Assembly: GCF_000472665.1 (NCBI RefSeq)
Contig: NZ_AXAC01000017.1
Location: 1 to 64,000, forward strand
Reading direction: 5' to 3'
Length of the DNA stretch: 64,000 bases
Source of the DNA: Acetobacterium malicum subsp. dehalogenans DSM 11527
GTDB taxonomy: Bacteria; Bacillota; Clostridia; Eubacteriales; Eubacteriaceae
A model generated the notes under the pieces. The model was not told where the DNA came from, ran no database searches, and saw only the letters and a program-made list of their open reading frames with translations. Positions 60,643 to 64,000 of this stretch are shown here, in pieces (positions within the stretch are counted from its first letter, which is position 1; each line of letters begins with the position of its first letter). The translations under genes were made by a program, and so were the position numbers.

Positions 60643-62778
60643 CTACATAATCGGATCCATCGATAGGGCTGGATGACCCTTTGCTTCCAGGAACTCCAAA
60701 ACTGCTTCGGAGTCAGTGGCAATGGTTTCGTCACAGACCATGTCAACAAAGTTTTCGATTCCGGTTAATTCGAATGCGGCTTTGTTTAACCGTTCCGCGA
60801 CGTCGTCCTTTAATTCTTTTGGCATCCAGACAATTCGGGTTAAACCGCCTTCAGCTGACATGAATTTTTTAGAACCGATAAAGTGACGTCCATGACCCAT
60901 AAAGCCCGGGGTCTGAACCCCGCCGCCAGTCATCGATGCCAATTCGCCAAACGTCATTCCCACTGGCGAAATTTCACTAAACTCACGGTTGACGATTACC
61001 ACACCGTTTGCTTCTGGCATGATACCGCAGATACACTCGAAACAACCACAGGATGTCATCGGATCTTCCAGAATTGAATACAGGGTTACCCGTTCAACCG
61101 CCCCTTGCGATGCCGCTGCCACAGTTTTGTTAACAGCCTCCCAGATGCCAATTTTCGCATCTACTGCCTCACCTTTTTCGATTGGCTGAGATGGTCCGGC
61201 CGGGTCAAGTTCCTTGGTGGCTTTACTGTCCAACCAGGAAACCGCACCACATAAACCTAGACGTTCCGGTGTTACGACACAGACATGGCTCGGCGCAAAG
61301 GATTGGCAGAGGGTGCAGGTGTAGAAAGTATCGACACTTTCATCGGTCAGGGCATTTAAGCGTTCGTCTCGTTTAGCGTAGATTGGTTTTACCATTTCTT
61401 CTTCTAATCGTTCAACATCTTCCAAATTTGTATAAAGTGTAACCTGACATTTATCGACCACATTGTCAAAATCTGCCCGCATTTTAGCATAAAGAACTTC
61501 GCCGATATGTTTTAATCGGAAGCCTTTTTCATACGCTTCTTTCGTTAAGCGAATCCAGGCAATGTTTCGTTGGCCGACATGCATAGCACCGTCGATGTAG
61601 TTGGTAAAGTAATGTATGCGACGTTCGAGTACCGATTCAAAATCTTTTTGCATACTCTTGCCGGCAACTTCAACTAGTATTCCTAATGGTAAGCGAACCA
61701 CATCGGCGCCATCAAATTGGGCATCGTCAATTTCTGGCCCTACGACGGTAATTTTATGGTCTTCTATTTCACTTAAATCAGCTTCTTTGACCAATTCCCA
61801 ACATTTCGTTTTATTGCCGCCAAATTCAGCAAACATGGTATCTTTACGGACCCGTTCACCTTCAAAAGCGGAGGCCACAGAAACCGGGACATCGATTTTG
61901 GTCACTTTAATTTTAATTTCCCGGGCTTCTAACGAGAACTCGACGGTTTTGGCGTGATCAGCCTGAGTCATTAAGGCACCGGGTACTTCGGGCACTGGGA
62001 CATCGGCGATGACCGGGAAGCCTAAAGCTATGGCCCCAGCGCCAACGGAGACAATCACTTCGTTCAGTTCGCCGAAGGTATTGACAAAAGCCGGTACCCG
62101 TTCTTTGGTGTAAGTTAAAAACTCTGCTAATTTACCCGGTTCGATGCCACCAAAAATCAGCGCGGCCCGAATTGCAACCGAGACCACATGGATCACCGAG
62201 GTTACTTCATGACCCAGGGGGATGACCCGATAGTCCAGTCCCATTTTCACACCGGCTTCTAAAGCTTGCTCGATAATATTACCAACCATAAAGGTTAGTA
62301 AACCTTTTTCCTGATAATCTTTGACTATCGCAGCCAATGCAGCTGGATCTGAAGATTCGCCTAATAGAACGGCAATCCCGGGGATATCGCCAGTTACCAA
62401 TGGCACGCCCAAAGATCGAATGATGGGATCGGCGACAAAACCAATACCGGCATCGTTAGCATAGGGGTCGCCATCAAGATAACGGATCGCTTCAATAATT
62501 TCGGCGCCGACGGCAGTGGCCAGTCCCGCGTTTAAGGCTTCGCCCAAATCTTCTTTGTTGGTGATCAGACTTTTAAGAATTCCCACTGCTGCCGGCAGAT
62601 CGCCCAGAGTTTTAATTTTAACCCCAGTTGCCGCATAAATGATCGGTAAAAAATAAGCTGTATCCGGGTAGCCGACCGTATGACCTTCGCCATATTTTTC
62701 AATGGCGTCATTGACTGCGCCTTCCGTTAATCCGGCAACCGCATTCGAACCAGCATAAATTAAATCTGTTAAACTCAT
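60643..62778 (-). CDS. acsB: Acetyl-CoA synthase (ACS alpha subunit), full copy
   Basis: A 711-residue protein close to full ACS length. The A-cluster ligands are visible: CTLCQSFAPSHVC plus LCG (about residues 490-520) for the 4Fe-4S cluster, and the CGC motif in SCGCFECICG (about 577) for the proximal and distal nickel. The N-terminal domain contacts CODH. It joins CO, a methyl group from the corrinoid protein and CoA into acetyl-CoA in the Wood-Ljungdahl pathway, in the cytoplasm. A second copy starts to the right. Confidence 0.97.
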   Translation of the reverse strand: MSLTDLIYAGSNAVAGLTEGAVNDAIEKYGEGHTVGYPDTAYFLPIIYAATGVKIKTLGDLPAAVGILKSLITNKEDLGEALNAGLATAVGAEIIEAIRYLDGDPYANDAGIGFVADPIIRSLGVPLVTGDIPGIAVLLGESSDPAALAAIVKDYQEKGLLTFMVGNIIEQALEAGVKMGLDYRVIPLGHEVTSVIHVVSVAIRAALIFGGIEPGKLAEFLTYTKERVPAFVNTFGELNEVIVSVGAGAIALGFPVIADVPVPEVPGALMTQADHAKTVEFSLEAREIKIKVTKIDVPVSVASAFEGERVRKDTMFAEFGGNKTKCWELVKEADLSEIEDHKITVVGPEIDDAQFDGADVVRLPLGILVEVAGKSMQKDFESVLERRIHYFTNYIDGAMHVGQRNIAWIRLTKEAYEKGFRLKHIGEVLYAKMRADFDNVVDKCQVTLYTNLEDVERLEEEMVKPIYAKRDERLNALTDESVDTFYTCTLCQSFAPSHVCVVTPERLGLCGAVSWLDSKATKELDPAGPSQPIEKGEAVDAKIGIWEAVNKTVAAASQGAVERVTLYSILEDPMTSCGCFECICGIMPEANGVVIVNREFSEISPVGMTFGELASMTGGGVQTPGFMGHGRHFIGSKKFMSAEGGLTRIVWMPKELKDDVAERLNKAAFELTGIENFVDMVCDETIATDSEAVLEFLEAKGHPALSMDPIM

Positions 62779-62845
62779 AACAATTACACACTTCCTTTTC
62801 TAAAGAAATTCAATGCCTTCAGACATTGGTAAAATAACATTCACA

Positions 62846-62869
62846 GGCGGTTGGTTTATGTCAACCGCC
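62846..62869. repeat. Hairpin in the acsB leader
   Basis: GGCGGTTG/CAACCGCC eight-base stem, 68 bp before the acsB start; no T run on the minus strand, so more likely an mRNA processing or stability element than a terminator. Confidence 0.55.
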
Positions 62870-62909
62870 CATCAATTTTATTTCTATTTTATGTAACGAT
62901 TTACGAAAC

Positions 62910-62945
62910 CTGCGTTCCAAGGTTATTATAACACTTGAAACGCAG
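62910..62945 (-). promoter_or_regulatory. Inverted repeat around a TATAAT before acsB
   Basis: CTGCGTTCCAAG/CTTGAAACGCAG, eleven of twelve pairs, enclosing TATAAT (62925-62930) on the minus strand. The -35 match is weak. Could be a promoter with operator or the 3' hairpin of the His-rich gene. Confidence 0.4.
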
Positions 62946-62955
62946 ATCCTTGTCA

Positions 62956-63591
62956 TTAATTTAATTCTTTTTTTGCTTCAACCAAATGTTTATCGGCCTC
63001 ACTCATCAGTGCGATCGCTTCAATCAGGGATTCGGCGACATCATTTTTACCCAGACGATTCATTTTTTCAACCCAGGTATTGTATTCCATGGCGTGATCC
63101 TGATTATGGGCAACCCAATGATCCAGCAACAAGCCTAAGATTTCGATATCTTTATTTTCGACATCGCCACCGTGACAGCAGCCAGCTCCATTTTTGCCAT
63201 GATTCCCACAATGTCCGTGAGGGTGGGGATGTTCGTGACCGTGGGGATGAGCGTGGCCATGAGGGTGTTCGTGGCCATGACCATGTTCCTGTTCATCATG
63301 ACCATGAGGATGTTCATGTTTATGGGGGTGGGGGTGGGCATGTTTGTGGGTATGATCATGTTCATGCGCTGCTTCATGGGTATGTTCACCGCCGTGTTCA
63401 TGGTCATCGCTATGGGCATGACTATGGGTGTGGCCGTGTTCGTGATTGTGTTCATGGGCATGTTCATGTCCTTCTTCACTATCATGAGGATGGGCGTGTT
63501 GATGATCGTGACTTGTGGCTCCGCTATGAGGATGACCTTCTTCATGGTCGTGGTGTTCGCCATGACTGTGAAGCTCTTTATTGTTGCACAT
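62956..63591 (-). CDS. Histidine-rich protein (probable nickel store or chaperone)
   Basis: A 211-residue protein. Residues 1-140 contain about fifty His, mostly as HxH and HE/HP/HG repeats, plus Cys at position 2 and a C...CCH group. The last about 70 residues are a helical domain similar to the 59685-59903 protein. His-rich tracts bind Ni or Zn. The place between two acsB genes suggests nickel storage or delivery for the A-cluster. AGGAGG precedes the ATG, and a TATAAT lies at about 63629. Confidence 0.75.
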   Translation of the reverse strand: MCNNKELHSHGEHHDHEEGHPHSGATSHDHQHAHPHDSEEGHEHAHEHNHEHGHTHSHAHSDDHEHGGEHTHEAAHEHDHTHKHAHPHPHKHEHPHGHDEQEHGHGHEHPHGHAHPHGHEHPHPHGHCGNHGKNGAGCCHGGDVENKDIEILGLLLDHWVAHNQDHAMEYNTWVEKMNRLGKNDVAESLIEAIALMSEADKHLVEAKKELN

Positions 63592-63705
63592 ATTATTTCC
63601 TCCTGTTGTTCTAAATTTTGTTATGATTATAGCACTTTTTGCTTAATAAAACTATAGTTTATTTTGAATTATTCTAAACTGGTTTGACTTTTACATTTGT
63701 TTAGA

Positions 63706-63741
63706 AAAAAAGGCAGAACACGTCTGTGTTCTGCCTTCAGG
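63706..63741 (-). terminator. Terminator after the second acsB
   Basis: GGCAGAACAC/GTGTTCTGCC ten-base stem and seven T on the minus strand. Confidence 0.85.
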
Positions 63742-63775
63742 CATGTTATTATTTTTGACTCAGGTCAAAAATTAA

Positions 63776-64000
63776 TTACATAATTGGATCCATAGCTAAT
63801 GCTGGATGTCCTTTTGATTCTAAGAATTCTAATACTGCTTCTGAATCACTGGCGATTGTTTCATCACAAACCATGTCTGCGAAGTTTTCAATACCGGTCA
63901 TTTCAAATACAGCTTTATTTAAACGTTCTGCTACATCGTCTTTTAATTCTTTTGGCATCCAAACGATTCGAGATAAACCGCCTTCAGCTGACATGAATTT
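63776..64000 (-). CDS. acsB: Second acetyl-CoA synthase copy (3' end only)
   Basis: The last 75 codons of another ACS gene run off the right edge. Over 72 comparable residues it differs from the full copy at about seven positions, all conservative, while synonymous differences are more frequent. So it is a true second gene, not an assembly repeat. It ends in a strong terminator before the His-rich gene. Confidence 0.9.
   Translation of the reverse strand, partial: KFMSAEGGLSRIVWMPKELKDDVAERLNKAVFEMTGIENFADMVCDETIASDSEAVLEFLESKGHPALAMDPIM

Noticed and set aside
62973-63614. Long frame on the + strand opposite the His-rich gene
   Set aside because: It is open only because the His codon repeats lack stops when read in reverse; composition is repetitive and there is no ribosome site.

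Overview
The window looks like a piece of the chromosome of an acetogenic Firmicute close to Acetobacterium. The evidence is a full acetyl-CoA synthase gene (acsB) beside nickel-handling genes, tetrahydrofolate biosynthesis and transport genes under two THF riboswitches, a Gram-positive style ribosomal protein cluster, and moderate GC. This is inferred from gene content; no search was run.

About 1-35,170 is an integrated conjugative or plasmid-like element whose left end lies outside the window. Its right end is the tyrosine integrase (33,880-34,974), which abuts the 3' end of tRNA-Thr(CGT) at 35,169-35,244. Almost all element genes run leftwards. From right to left they are: a regulatory switch (two XRE proteins with operators), a noncoding region holding a 50-nt tRNA-like fold, two RepA_N-type replication genes, a HipA-like kinase, ParA and two ParB paralogues flanking a radical-SAM protein and a zinc-ribbon protein, a relaxase, a 46-bp tandem array, a probable oriT, a MobC with an added HTH, SSB, a DUF4406-like protein, a Toprim primase-like protein, the VirD4/TraG coupling protein, VirB2/B6/B3-like membrane proteins, a nearly complete Tad pilus set (prepilin peptidase, CpaB, TadZ, TadA, TadB, TadC, two TadE-like proteins), a Fic enzyme, small membrane proteins and a large InlB-repeat adhesin. 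No VirB4 ATPase is visible; the Tad genes occupy the place where it is usually found.

Two features tie the element together. The 17-bp inverted repeat TGTTTCCCGAGGAAACA occurs 14 times exactly, with 2 degenerate copies, between 4.2 and 24.9 kb, usually 2-8 bp after a stop codon. It resembles ParB (parS) and Noc sites, and the element encodes two ParB proteins. Separately, four soluble proteins (Fic, Toprim protein, DUF4406-like protein, relaxase) share the C-terminal signature [D/E]-W-[E/A]-[P/Q]-E-x. This could be a secretion or partner-binding tag.

About 35,300-59,500 is ordinary chromosome: rubredoxin-like protein, THF riboswitch-folT, fba, a pseudouridine synthase, recU, luxS, thyX, a YgjP-like metalloprotease, a CoA-transferase pair with an OFA-type MFS transporter, a DUF6320/acyltransferase group, THF riboswitch-folE-HD-folP-folBK, a B12/methionine-synthase-activation-like protein, proS, rplL-rplJ-rplA-rplK-nusG-secE-rpmG, a GNAT enzyme, tRNA-Arg(CCT) and a VanY-like carboxypeptidase.

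About 59,500-64,000 is a nickel/acetyl-CoA-synthase block: a small helical protein, DUF3842, CooT, acsB, a very histidine-rich protein and the 3' end of a second acsB. The His-rich protein ends in a domain resembling the small helical protein. The block suggests dedicated nickel storage or delivery for the A-cluster of ACS.
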